Part shown: positions 16,795 through 24,757 of the stretch, piece by piece
How the letters are laid out: every line of letters starts with the position of its first letter
How positions within the stretch are numbered: position 1 is the first letter of the stretch
From: Clostridia bacterium
Lineage (GTDB): Bacteria > Bacillota > Clostridia > Christensenellales > Aristaeellaceae
DNA length: 33,777 nucleotides
NCBI GenBank assembly: GCA_017543905.1
Contig: JAFYFC010000039.1
Coordinates: 1 to 33,777 of the forward strand
Reading direction: 5' to 3'
Notes under the pieces: generated by a model
The model's database searches: none
What the model was told of the DNA's origin: nothing
Seen by the model: the letters and a program-made list of their open reading frames with translations, nothing else
Made by a program: the position numbers and the translations under genes

Positions 16795-17888
16795 AAATAC
16801 ACGATATACGCGTTATCTGCCAAAACGAGGGCAGCGTGTTTTCGTACTTCGGCTGGCCGTCGGTCGCACGGCTTGATGACGGTACGCTCGCAATGGCGTG
16901 TTCAGGCTACCGCATGCGGCATGTTTGCCCGTTCGGAAAGGCGGTAATCAGCTATTCGCGCGACGGCGGCATGACGTGGACGCGTCCCACGCCCGTGATA
17001 GACACCTACCTTGACGACCGCGACTCGGGCATAGTGCTGATAGGAAACGGCAGGGCGATATTTACTTCGTTCAACAATACCGTCGCGCAGCAGCGCGTCT
17101 GGGCGCAGAAGCTTGGCGAGGATACGCCTGAGCAGCGCGCGTCAAAGGCGTTTACGCTTGCGTATCTCGATCTTCTGGATACCGTACCCGATGCCGAAAA
17201 GCAGCTGGGCAGCACATATGCGATAAGCGATGACGGCGGCTATACGTTCGGAGAGGTCCGGTTTACCGACATCAGCACTCCGCACGGGCCGATGACGACC
17301 CGCTCGGGTGAGGTACTGTATATAGGCAGCAATTACGCGCGCGATTACGCGAAGAACGAATTAAACCGCACGCAGGTCGCGTGCTACCGTCTGAACGATA
17401 AAGACGCGTTTGAATTCGTATCCGGCATACCGGACATCCCAAATCCGGAGAGCGGGCTGTATTTTGCGTGCGAGCCGCATGCGATAGAGCTTAAATCCGG
17501 AAAAATACTCGTGCATATCCGCGTGCAGGGCGGCGTGTTCACCGTATATCAGAGTGAATCGTACGACGGCGGCAAAACCTTCACGCAGCCGCATCGCCTG
17601 CTTTCGGAGCACGGCGGTTCGCCCGCTCATCTGCTTGAGCATTCCTCGGGCAGGATAGTGAGCGTGTACGGCTACAGAAACGCTCCATACGGTATACGCT
17701 ATATGACCTCGGACGACGAGGGCGCAAGCTGGGATACGGATAATATTCTTTACGACGGGGGAGAAAGCGCCGATCTCGGCTATCCCGCAAGCGTAGAGCT
17801 GGCCGACGGCAGGATACTGACCGTATATTACGAGAAAGAGAACGGTACCTCGCATATAAAGCAGATAATCTGGAGCCTTGATGAATAA
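16791..17888 (+). CDS. Cytoplasmic BNR/Asp-box sialidase-like protein
   Basis: The 365-residue protein has a six-bladed-propeller look with four Asp boxes (S.D.G.TW type): SRDGGMTW (56-63), SDDGGYTF (146-153), YDGGKTF (near 245) and SDDEGASW (near 305). There is no signal peptide or membrane segment, so it acts inside the cell, unlike most secreted GH33 sialidases. The classical F/YRIP arginine motif is not obvious near the N-terminus, where GWPSVARLDDG occupies the place. It may be a divergent sialidase or another exo-acting BNR protein working on imported sialosides. It overlaps the lyase stop by 4 bases and the next gene by 8 bases, so the three are translationally coupled. Confidence 0.75.
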   Translation: MKIHDIRVICQNEGSVFSYFGWPSVARLDDGTLAMACSGYRMRHVCPFGKAVISYSRDGGMTWTRPTPVIDTYLDDRDSGIVLIGNGRAIFTSFNNTVAQQRVWAQKLGEDTPEQRASKAFTLAYLDLLDTVPDAEKQLGSTYAISDDGGYTFGEVRFTDISTPHGPMTTRSGEVLYIGSNYARDYAKNELNRTQVACYRLNDKDAFEFVSGIPDIPNPESGLYFACEPHAIELKSGKILVHIRVQGGVFTVYQSESYDGGKTFTQPHRLLSEHGGSPAHLLEHSSGRIVSVYGYRNAPYGIRYMTSDDEGASWDTDNILYDGGESADLGYPASVELADGRILTVYYEKENGTSHIKQIIWSLDE

Positions 17889-18378
17889 AGGCACGAGGTC
17901 GATAGCGATAAGCGGCATAGCGGGCGCGATCGCCGTAGTTATAATGCTGGCCGGCTATCTTATAGGCGCAGGCACGTACGCATCGCCTATGCTGGCGGGG
18001 TTCGTGCTTATCGCCGTGGGTCTGGCTTCGGGCAGACGGTATCAGCTGCTTGCGTATATCTCGGTGTCGCTCTTGTGCGTGATGCTCGTGCGCGAATGGG
18101 AAGAAAACCTGATGTTCATATGTCTGTTCGGCTGGTATCCCATGGTCCGGACGCGGCTTCAGAAGCTTCCGGCGATACCCCGCGCGTGCATAAAACAGAT
18201 AGGGTTCAATCTGATTATCGTCGCGGTCGAGGCGCTGGTCATGCGTGTGCTCGCGCCTGAAACCGAAAGCGCCGGAATGCTCGCCGCGCTGCTTGTACTC
18301 GCGAACGTGCTGTTCGTGCTGTACGATATGCTCGTGCCCAAAATGGAAAAACTGCTTAAAACGCGGCTTAAGCTGTAA
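17881..18378 (+). CDS. Small polytopic membrane protein, function unknown
   Basis: This 165-residue, strongly hydrophobic protein has about five predicted membrane helices and a basic C-terminus (KMEKLLKTRLKL). I chose ATG 17881 over the upstream TTG 17878, since it has a GGAG site 5 bases away and the common overlap with the sialidase gene. The layout (short loops, GAGTYASPMLAG, LFGWYPMVR) recalls small integral proteins such as ECF-type S components, but I cannot assign a family. Placed between sialate catabolism and a CapD-like membrane protein, it could be a transport or assembly partner (inference). Confidence 0.75.
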   Translation: MNKGTRSIAISGIAGAIAVVIMLAGYLIGAGTYASPMLAGFVLIAVGLASGRRYQLLAYISVSLLCVMLVREWEENLMFICLFGWYPMVRTRLQKLPAIPRACIKQIGFNLIIVAVEALVMRVLAPETESAGMLAALLVLANVLFVLYDMLVPKMEKLLKTRLKL

Positions 18379-18390
18379 ACGGAGGGAACG

Positions 18391-20064
18391 ATGACCAAAA
18401 AACGCGCGGCTTTATACAAGCGTCTGCTGAAAATGCTTGCGGACGTTGTTATACTGGGTATGGGGCTGTACCTCGCGCAGATGCTCTGGAAGAGCAATCC
18501 GGGACATTCACTGCCCGGGGAGGAGCGCGTATGGAGGTATGCGCCGCTGTTTCTGGCGGTGTACATAGCGGGGCTCAATATCGCCGGCGTGTACCGCATC
18601 GAATGGAAATACGCGGATATGCGCGACATGCTGAGGCTTTTGTTCGTATGTGCGGTGAGCACGGGCGTGTGCCTTCTGTTAAACGTCATATTCAAGCTCA
18701 GATATTCGCGTATGGTCATAAGCGTGCACGGCGTGTTTTCGTTGGTGCTTTTGGTGGCGTCACGTTTTGTGTGGCTGCTTATCCAGAACCTTATGTTCGC
18801 GGACAAGACCGAAAAGCACGTGCGCCGCGCGCTGATAATCGGCGCAGGCACGCAGGGCGCCGGGCTCGTGAAGGCGCTCTCGGGCGTCGACGACGGCGCG
18901 CGCCACGAAGCGGTCGCGTATCTCGACGACGACGTGGACAAGCTGTACAGGCGCATAAACTCGCTGCCGGTCGAGGGCACGAGCGCCGATATAGACAAGG
19001 TAATCAAAAGCCGGCACGTAGACGAGGTGCTGTTTACCAGTCCGCTGGAGAAAAGCGAAAACGCGATGTACGTATTTTTGCGTGCGATAGCCGCGGGCTG
19101 CAGCGTTTCACGCTATGAAGCGGGCGCGCTCAAAACGCTTAAAATGAACGACATGCTCGACGGCGGAGACGAGACGGTGTTCGATCTCGCAATGACCTAC
19201 AAGCACCGTATCGCGATAATCGGCGCGGGTACGCTCGCGCGTGAGATCGCCGTTTTGTGTTCCGAGAACGGCGCCGGCAAGGTATTCGCGCTGGATTCCG
19301 ATCCCGACAGGCTTGCCGAAATGGCGCGCGCGGGCGCGTGGGTCAAGCTTGGCAATCCCGCCGGAGAGCGTGTATTGCGTGATTTTCTGCGCGAAGCGCA
19401 GGCAAGGTACGTGTTTTATCTGTCCGGCGTGGACGATCAGGAGATAATCGAGGGCAACGAACAGGCGGTCGTGAAGCTTAATATCATTTCGCCGCTCAAC
19501 GCGCTCAGATACGCCTCCGGCGTTCGGGCGACCTCGTTTATTTATGTTACGGATACGCGCGGCGAGCCTGGCGGCATGCGGCTGTTCGAATGCGCCGAAG
19601 CCGCGCTGTGCGCAAACGCTCCGGAGAATACCGCTGCCGCAGCGGTCTCTGTACAGGGTCTGCTGGACGACGGCGGTACGCTCGCGCGCATGTATCAGCG
19701 CGCGGCGCTGGGCAGAAGCCTGAGCGTGCATGAAGGCGAAAAAGCCTCGTTTATCTCCTGCCGAAGCGCGGCGGCGGCGCTGATCGCGATGGCGCAGACG
19801 CGCTGCGAGGGCAGGTTCACCGTAAAAGGCGGGGTGGAGTGCGACATGCTGCAGCTTTCTCAGGCGGTTACGCGCGAGTGCGCCTCCCGCGCGGAAACAG
19901 AGGTATCGAAGGATGCGCCCGAGGCGGCGGAGTCGCTCACTGAAACCGGACTCGAATACGTTTACAGGCGCGAGGACAGCGAGTATACTGTGCCGGAGGC
20001 TTTTACGCAGGTGCCGCTTGCGTGTCCGGAAACTGAAATCTGCGCCGGCATACTGAGAGGTTGA
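18391..20064 (+). CDS. FlaA1/CapD-like membrane protein lacking dehydratase catalytic motifs
   Basis: The 557-residue protein has the full architecture of the FlaA1/CapD nucleotide-sugar dehydratases. It has four N-terminal helices (about 13-133), a CoA-binding-like Rossmann domain starting RRALIIGAGTQGAG (146-158), and a second Rossmann fold. In the second fold IIGAGTLAREIAV (276-288) replaces TGAGGSIGSEL. The segment NEQAVVKLNIISPLNALRY stands where CapD has the EAVKNNVLGT helix. TDTRGEPGGMRLFECAE replaces STDKAVNPTNVMGATKR, so the catalytic Lys and the Asp-Lys pair are absent. The downstream GRSLSVHEGE...FISCRSAAAAL still matches the CapD GPLTVTDP...EA region. I read it as a full-length pseudo-dehydratase, probably a sensor or scaffold. 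The alternative is a different redox enzyme. Confidence 0.8.
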   Translation: MTKKRAALYKRLLKMLADVVILGMGLYLAQMLWKSNPGHSLPGEERVWRYAPLFLAVYIAGLNIAGVYRIEWKYADMRDMLRLLFVCAVSTGVCLLLNVIFKLRYSRMVISVHGVFSLVLLVASRFVWLLIQNLMFADKTEKHVRRALIIGAGTQGAGLVKALSGVDDGARHEAVAYLDDDVDKLYRRINSLPVEGTSADIDKVIKSRHVDEVLFTSPLEKSENAMYVFLRAIAAGCSVSRYEAGALKTLKMNDMLDGGDETVFDLAMTYKHRIAIIGAGTLAREIAVLCSENGAGKVFALDSDPDRLAEMARAGAWVKLGNPAGERVLRDFLREAQARYVFYLSGVDDQEIIEGNEQAVVKLNIISPLNALRYASGVRATSFIYVTDTRGEPGGMRLFECAEAALCANAPENTAAAAVSVQGLLDDGGTLARMYQRAALGRSLSVHEGEKASFISCRSAAAALIAMAQTRCEGRFTVKGGVECDMLQLSQAVTRECASRAETEVSKDAPEAAESLTETGLEYVYRREDSEYTVPEAFTQVPLACPETEICAGILRG

Positions 20065-20065
20065 T

Positions 20066-21925
20066 ATGTTTGACAAGAAGACATACTGGATAAGCCCGCG
20101 TGCGGAGAAAGCTCAGTCCGCGGGATACATGAATACCGCCCAGACGCGGGCGCATATCTATGCCAGACGCCGCCTGTTTCTGAGCCGCAAGGTAAAATCG
20201 GCGTATATCCTGATCAGCGCGGACGACGCTTACCGGCTGTATATAAACGGCGAATACGTGTGTGAGGGACCTGACGCGTGCTTTCCGGCGCTGCAAACCG
20301 TGGACCGCGCGGACATTGGCAGATTTCTTCACCGGGGCAGGAACGTTTTCGCACTGGACGTGTTTTACAACGGCAGCAAAAGCGACAAATTCGTAAGCGG
20401 TGACGGCTTGACGGGCTTTATCTGCGAGGTGCATGTAAACGGCCGTACGGTACTCAGAAGCGACACCCGCTTCAAAACCCTGTACGTGCCGTGCGCGCCT
20501 GACGATCAGGCGGCCGAAACGTACGACACGCATGTGCTCAAAACGGATTTTATGCTGCCTGAAGAAAACGATGGCGCATATGCGAAGTCCGCGCTTAACA
20601 GGGGAGCTCCGTACAGGTATCGCTCGGGGTGCGAATTGCAGAAGGTATTTGAACCGCTGCGTGCCGAAGCGCTTGAAAACGGCGTATACGATTTCGGGCA
20701 GGAGGTGGACGCGCCGCTCGAAATAAACGCGGGCGGGCCGGACGGCGCCGAAATCAGGCTGTTTGCGGGCAGGGAAGCTGCGGAAAACGACGCCCCTGCC
20801 GTAGCGGACGCGCGCATAATACTGAACGGCAGGAACGTGCGGATATCTACCGCGCTGCCGCTGCGCACCCGCTTCGTGCGCGCGGAATGTTCGGAAGGCG
20901 TTCAGATTACTGAAATTTCGGCGCGTGTGCGCAGGTACGTATACGACGAAAACCGTTTTGCCGTCTGCGACGGAGACGAAGCCTATGCAAAGCTGACAGA
21001 GGCTGCGCGTGAAGAGCTGCAGCGTCGGCTTCTGCCCGAAAGAGGCGACAGGGCAGCGCTGTTTTTGCGGGCGCATGCGATATTAAACGGAGAAATGCGC
21101 CCGCTCAGGACCTTTCTTATGGACTGGGCGGAGACCAGCGCGGCATCGAAGCTGCTTCTGTCCCGCTTCCCTTGTTCTGAACAGATATTTGACGCGGAAT
21201 GCTCGCTTGCCTTCCCGCGGGAGGCGCTTGCGTACTGTAAGCTTACAGACGATAAAAGCACGCTGGACGAATGCCGCCGCGTAAGCGAAAGCCTGTTGGA
21301 CGCGCTCGGCGCATATGCCGGCCAGGACGGGCTGCTTACTGACGTGCCCGGCAGAGAGGCTGCGGGACGCGAGAGCTTTATAAACGCGATGTATATTTGC
21401 GCGCTGCAGGATTATGCCGAATTATGCGCGTGCGCGGGCGTAAAATGCGAAAAACAGACAGATGCATTGAAGGCAGCGTTCGAAAGCGCGTTTTATTCGC
21501 CGGAGGATAAAACTTTTAAGACCACCGACACAGACGACGCGCCTGATTTGCGCGCGGGCGTATACGCTCTTGCCGGAGGCTTCGCGAACCCCGACAGCGT
21601 AGACGAAATCTGCGCGCGCCTGCCTGATGAAGCGCAGGCAGACGCTGTGGACGCGTATATATCCTGCAAGGCGCTGGCGCATGCGGGCAAGCGCGAAAAG
21701 CTTTTGCAGCTGCTTTCGTCAGAAGAACTGCCCTCTGAGGTTAAAACGCTCCTGCTCGCGGAGGAGGTTTTGCAGCTTCAGAACGCCGTTATCGGTGAAA
21801 GATGGACGCCTCTGCTGCAGGCCGACGGACCGGACGCAAGCTTCAGCTTTCATATCGGTGATACGCTCGTGCGTATCAAGCGCCAAAACGGCGATCTAAG
21901 CCTTACTAAAACCCGCGCCGTCTAA
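20066..21925 (+). CDS. GH78 alpha-L-rhamnosidase-like protein with degenerate catalytic motif
   Basis: The 619-residue protein has a beta-sandwich typical of rhamnosidases (SADDAYRLYINGEYV, 51-65). It is followed by the Bac_rhamnosid-like block GVYDFGQEVDAPLEINAGGPDGAEIRL (206 on). A mainly helical C-terminal part resembles the (alpha/alpha)6 barrel. In GH78 the barrel starts with DCPqRERlGWtGDA; here the same place reads LLPERGDRAALFLRAH (322-337), followed by the matching FLMDWAET. The D, W and general-acid Glu arrangement is gone. There is no signal peptide, so it stays in the cytoplasm. Catalysis is doubtful; a sugar-binding or regulatory role is an inference. Its start is one base after the CapD-like stop, with GAGAGG upstream. 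Confidence 0.7.
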   Translation: MFDKKTYWISPRAEKAQSAGYMNTAQTRAHIYARRRLFLSRKVKSAYILISADDAYRLYINGEYVCEGPDACFPALQTVDRADIGRFLHRGRNVFALDVFYNGSKSDKFVSGDGLTGFICEVHVNGRTVLRSDTRFKTLYVPCAPDDQAAETYDTHVLKTDFMLPEENDGAYAKSALNRGAPYRYRSGCELQKVFEPLRAEALENGVYDFGQEVDAPLEINAGGPDGAEIRLFAGREAAENDAPAVADARIILNGRNVRISTALPLRTRFVRAECSEGVQITEISARVRRYVYDENRFAVCDGDEAYAKLTEAAREELQRRLLPERGDRAALFLRAHAILNGEMRPLRTFLMDWAETSAASKLLLSRFPCSEQIFDAECSLAFPREALAYCKLTDDKSTLDECRRVSESLLDALGAYAGQDGLLTDVPGREAAGRESFINAMYICALQDYAELCACAGVKCEKQTDALKAAFESAFYSPEDKTFKTTDTDDAPDLRAGVYALAGGFANPDSVDEICARLPDEAQADAVDAYISCKALAHAGKREKLLQLLSSEELPSEVKTLLLAEEVLQLQNAVIGERWTPLLQADGPDASFSFHIGDTLVRIKRQNGDLSLTKTRAV

Positions 21926-21945
21926 TCCGCGCTTCAGTAAGCGGA
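21926..21945. terminator. Weak bidirectional hairpin between convergent genes
   Basis: TCCGCGCTT (21926-21934) can pair with AAGCGGA (21939-21945) with a 2-base bulge and a CAGT loop. It lies in the 29-base gap between two convergent stop codons. There is no T-run on either side, so termination is uncertain. Confidence 0.3.
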
Positions 21946-21954
21946 CGCGCCTTC

Positions 21955-22803
21955 TCAGTTTCCTAAGGAGCCCGCGCGTGAAACGATTACGAAGCCGTCC
22001 GCCTGAGGCAGCGCGCATACGTTTTGAACTGCCTGAGAAGAGGCGCTCAGATAATACATCGCGCGGCGGCGGGTGTACGCCGCCAATTCCGCAAACGTGA
22101 CCGTGCGGCTTTTATCCGCGTCCGCCTTGAGCGGAACGGCCATGTCGTTTATAAGATCCCAGCCCATTCCTTCGCACAGCGCGCGGGCAAACGCCGTGGA
22201 CGTGTGCTTCTCGTCGGCAGCTTCGCTGGCCACGCGGAAGCTTCTTTCGTTTTCTGCGCAGGACGCAAGCACAAGGTATTTGCCGGAAGCGAACGTGTTG
22301 TGAGTGAATGCGTTCGTAAGCGCCTCCGCGCCTTGGCCGGCGTTTCCTATAAAGCCGCCAGAGGCGCAAAAATCCAATAGCACTATGATCCGTCCGGGTA
22401 TGCTTCTGAGCGCGCGCTCAAGCTCATACGCGCTCAGCACGTCGCCGCGACTGTCCTCGAACATGCTTATACCGCACACGGAATAGCCGTGCGTGCTTAT
22501 GTATATTACGGATATGTCGTTTTGATCAGCACCAGCAAATAATACGCCGATTTCGCTTATAAGCTCGCTTTTCTGCGCGTCCGGCAGCAGCTTTCCTTCA
22601 AACCGGATTTCTGAGCCATAGGCATGAGCGAACGCGTCGTATATGCCCTGAGCCGAATTGTAACCGCCCACGCGCTCGCGTCCGTCGCTGTAACGCGTTA
22701 TGCTGCAGGACAGTACGCGGCAAACCGGCGCGGACGTTTCCTCCGCGCCGGCAGATGACAGTATGAAAATCAGTATCGCGGCGAATATGAGCGCTTTTTT
22801 CAT
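21955..22803 (-). CDS. Secreted caspase-fold cysteine peptidase (C14/metacaspase-like)
   Basis: The 282-residue protein has a signal peptide (1-20, ending SSAGA). The caspase-fold core follows: YNSAQGIYDAF for the first helix, YISTHGYS with catalytic H105, and LLDFCASGGF with catalytic C146, corresponding to SGHG and D-C-SG in bacterial caspase-like (Peptidase_C14) proteins. Length is close to a single catalytic domain, with no C-terminal binding domain. Caspase-like enzymes cleave after Arg/Lys or Asp; specificity cannot be read here. The ATG overlaps the stop of the SpoIID-like gene (ATGA), so the two are co-translated and probably act together outside the membrane. Processing of a wall enzyme is one option (inference). 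Confidence 0.88.
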   Translation of the reverse strand: MKKALIFAAILIFILSSAGAEETSAPVCRVLSCSITRYSDGRERVGGYNSAQGIYDAFAHAYGSEIRFEGKLLPDAQKSELISEIGVLFAGADQNDISVIYISTHGYSVCGISMFEDSRGDVLSAYELERALRSIPGRIIVLLDFCASGGFIGNAGQGAEALTNAFTHNTFASGKYLVLASCAENERSFRVASEAADEKHTSTAFARALCEGMGWDLINDMAVPLKADADKSRTVTFAELAAYTRRRAMYYLSASSQAVQNVCALPQADGFVIVSRAGSLGN

Positions 22804-24668
22804 TCGTTCTTCAAATAATCCGCTTTCACGTAACCAGTAAATTCCACGGTCTTGATGCTCACCCAGTTATCCTCGAAGGAGCCGGTTACGATTACGCGCT
22901 CGTTATTGTACAAAAGCGCGACGATCGAACAGCTCGTGTTCGGCTGGCTGCGTACGTTAAGCGTGCTGGCGCTCGACTGCAGCGTGACACGCGCGTAATA
23001 CTCTCCGGCCTTCAGCGCGGGCAGCGGCGCCTGCGTGGGACGGGGCGTAGGACGCGGTCTTGCGTAGCCCAGACTTTCCGGCAGCGCGGATATGGGAGTC
23101 AGAGACTGCTGCGTCCAGTCGATCACATACAGCGTAAGACCGGGATAATAGAAACCGAGTATCTCTTCACAGTCCATTCCATGGCGGCCTGCCATCGTCT
23201 GCGCACCGCGCTGGCTCATGCCTACGCCGTGTCCGAACCTGCGCGCCGTGAGCGTCCAGCCGTCCTTTGCGTTGTCCAGATAGAACACCTCGTAGGACGC
23301 GGAGTTTATCCCTATTCCAAGCAGACTTTTGAGACAGCCGTATGTCTGCAGCTTGACGGTGTACGTACCGGGAACGGGCGTGAATTCGCTAAGCTCCGGC
23401 TCCGGCTCGGTCAATTCGGCCTCGGACGGAGTCGCCTCACCGGGCGTCGCGTCGATCATGCCGGAATTAAGCGGAATGAATTCGGACGTCGCTTCGGTTT
23501 GCGTATCTGCAATAGCTTCCTCGGCCTCAGATGGAGTCGCCGTGTCTATATCGTCCCCGGCACTTGGTTCAGTCTCGATCACGGTACGCTCCGATACGGC
23601 CACCTCGAACGTCAGTGTTTTATACATGAGACTGCCCGTAACGTCGGGGTCTGAAAGCGAAACGTTCACGATAGTGTCTGCGCGTAAAACGTACGCGTCG
23701 GGCACGTACGGCAGCACCTGCTCCGCAAGCGCGCGTTCAAGCGCGCTGCCCTCTGTCAAATCCTTCGGTACGAACGCGCTCTTTTCCACGGAAAGACTGT
23801 TTTCGAGGTCGTAGGGGTCGTCCTTCATTTCGATATAGCTTACGCTGCCGCCCCAAACCTGCTTCGTGGAAGCGATCTGTCCGCCGTTTGAAGCCGTGTA
23901 GTAGCACTGCGCATATGTGCCGTCCGACATCCCGACTATCCCGCGCGTGGTATCGACTGCCTTTATTATCTGCGTGAGCTTGTCGTCGTAGCCCTTGTAT
24001 ACCTGATCTTGTGTGGTATCCACGACGTCATAGGCTTTGGATTTGTTCTGCGCCTTGGCGCGCATAGCGTACGTGCGCGCGGCGATCGCCTGCGCCTTGA
24101 GCGCTTCGATGGGGAAGGAGTCGTTCATTTCGTAAGCCACGACGCCGTAAAGATAATCCTCGACCTGTACGGTCAGTATGCTCTCTATGCCGCCCGCGTT
24201 CGAGGACAGCTTAAGATCTCCGGCAAACAGATTGTTCTTTTCGCTTTCGTGTATGAATATTCCGCCCGCGTCGGCGCCCGCTTCGGGGGCGTGGCGCTTC
24301 AGCGTGAAGCCGCCGCCCATGTCTATGGTAAGCCCGCCCGCGCTCAGATACAGCTTGCCCGCATCCTCCGCGACGCTTATCTCCGTGCCGCGGGCAAAAC
24401 GGAAGCCCGCGTCGCCGTCTACCGTATACACGCCGTCCAGCGTAAGCCCCAGCGCTTTGGGATTGCCGAGCGATCTAAGGCTTACGCGGATGAGCCCGTC
24501 GTCTATGACGTCTGAGGGCTGGGCGTTTATGGTGTGGTCGGGACGAATGAAGTGTATTACGCCAATGCCGATTATCAATGCTGCAAATATGCACGCGAGC
24601 AGTATAAGGCGTTTTTGCCGGACTGCGCGCGATTTTGATTTGGCTTTGGAAGATTTCTTGTTCGACAT
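22800..24668 (-). CDS. SpoIID/LytB-domain wall lytic protein with C-terminal SH3 repeat
   Basis: The 622-residue membrane-anchored protein has a basic N-terminus and one hydrophobic helix (about 22-41). A SpoIID/LytB amidase-enhancer domain follows. It contains LTVQVEDYLYGVVAYEM with the conserved Glu, FPIEALKAQAIAARTYA, YYTASNGG and, after a long Glu/Thr/Pro-rich insertion, the closing RFGHGVGMSQRGAQTMA. A Pro-rich linker and an SH3-like repeat (YARVTLQSSASTLNVRSQP) complete it. SpoIID is a lytic transglycosylase acting on denuded glycan. The vegetative SH3 arrangement here suggests general wall remodelling rather than engulfment. I chose ATG 24668 because GGAGG (24672-24676) lies just upstream; the TTG at 24683 would place that site inside the gene. 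Confidence 0.9.
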   Translation of the reverse strand: MSNKKSSKAKSKSRAVRQKRLILLACIFAALIIGIGVIHFIRPDHTINAQPSDVIDDGLIRVSLRSLGNPKALGLTLDGVYTVDGDAGFRFARGTEISVAEDAGKLYLSAGGLTIDMGGGFTLKRHAPEAGADAGGIFIHESEKNNLFAGDLKLSSNAGGIESILTVQVEDYLYGVVAYEMNDSFPIEALKAQAIAARTYAMRAKAQNKSKAYDVVDTTQDQVYKGYDDKLTQIIKAVDTTRGIVGMSDGTYAQCYYTASNGGQIASTKQVWGGSVSYIEMKDDPYDLENSLSVEKSAFVPKDLTEGSALERALAEQVLPYVPDAYVLRADTIVNVSLSDPDVTGSLMYKTLTFEVAVSERTVIETEPSAGDDIDTATPSEAEEAIADTQTEATSEFIPLNSGMIDATPGEATPSEAELTEPEPELSEFTPVPGTYTVKLQTYGCLKSLLGIGINSASYEVFYLDNAKDGWTLTARRFGHGVGMSQRGAQTMAGRHGMDCEEILGFYYPGLTLYVIDWTQQSLTPISALPESLGYARPRPTPRPTQAPLPALKAGEYYARVTLQSSASTLNVRSQPNTSCSIVALLYNNERVIVTGSFEDNWVSIKTVEFTGYVKADYLKNE

Positions 24669-24714
24669 ATGGCCTCCGTGCAAGCTTAAGGTCTGTTGCT
24701 TACTGTTAGACAGA

Positions 24715-24740
24715 CGCCGCGGATCAATTGTTCCGCGGCG
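24715..24740 (-). terminator. Hairpin between the phosphohexomutase and SpoIID-like genes
   Basis: CGCCGCGGA (24715-24723) and TCCGCGGCG (24732-24740) form a perfect 9-bp stem with an 8-base loop, 18 bases after the phosphohexomutase stop on the minus strand. There is no T-run, so it may slow or process the transcript rather than end it. Confidence 0.45.
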
Positions 24741-24757
24741 CGTCGAGGGCTGTAAGC

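Noticed and set aside
17878..17880. TTG start for the small membrane protein
   Set aside because: ATG three bases later has better spacing to GGAG and a common overlap with the upstream stop codon.
24669..24683. Upstream TTG start for the SpoIID-like protein
   Set aside because: The GGAGG binding site would lie inside the coding region; the ATG at 24668 is placed correctly after it.
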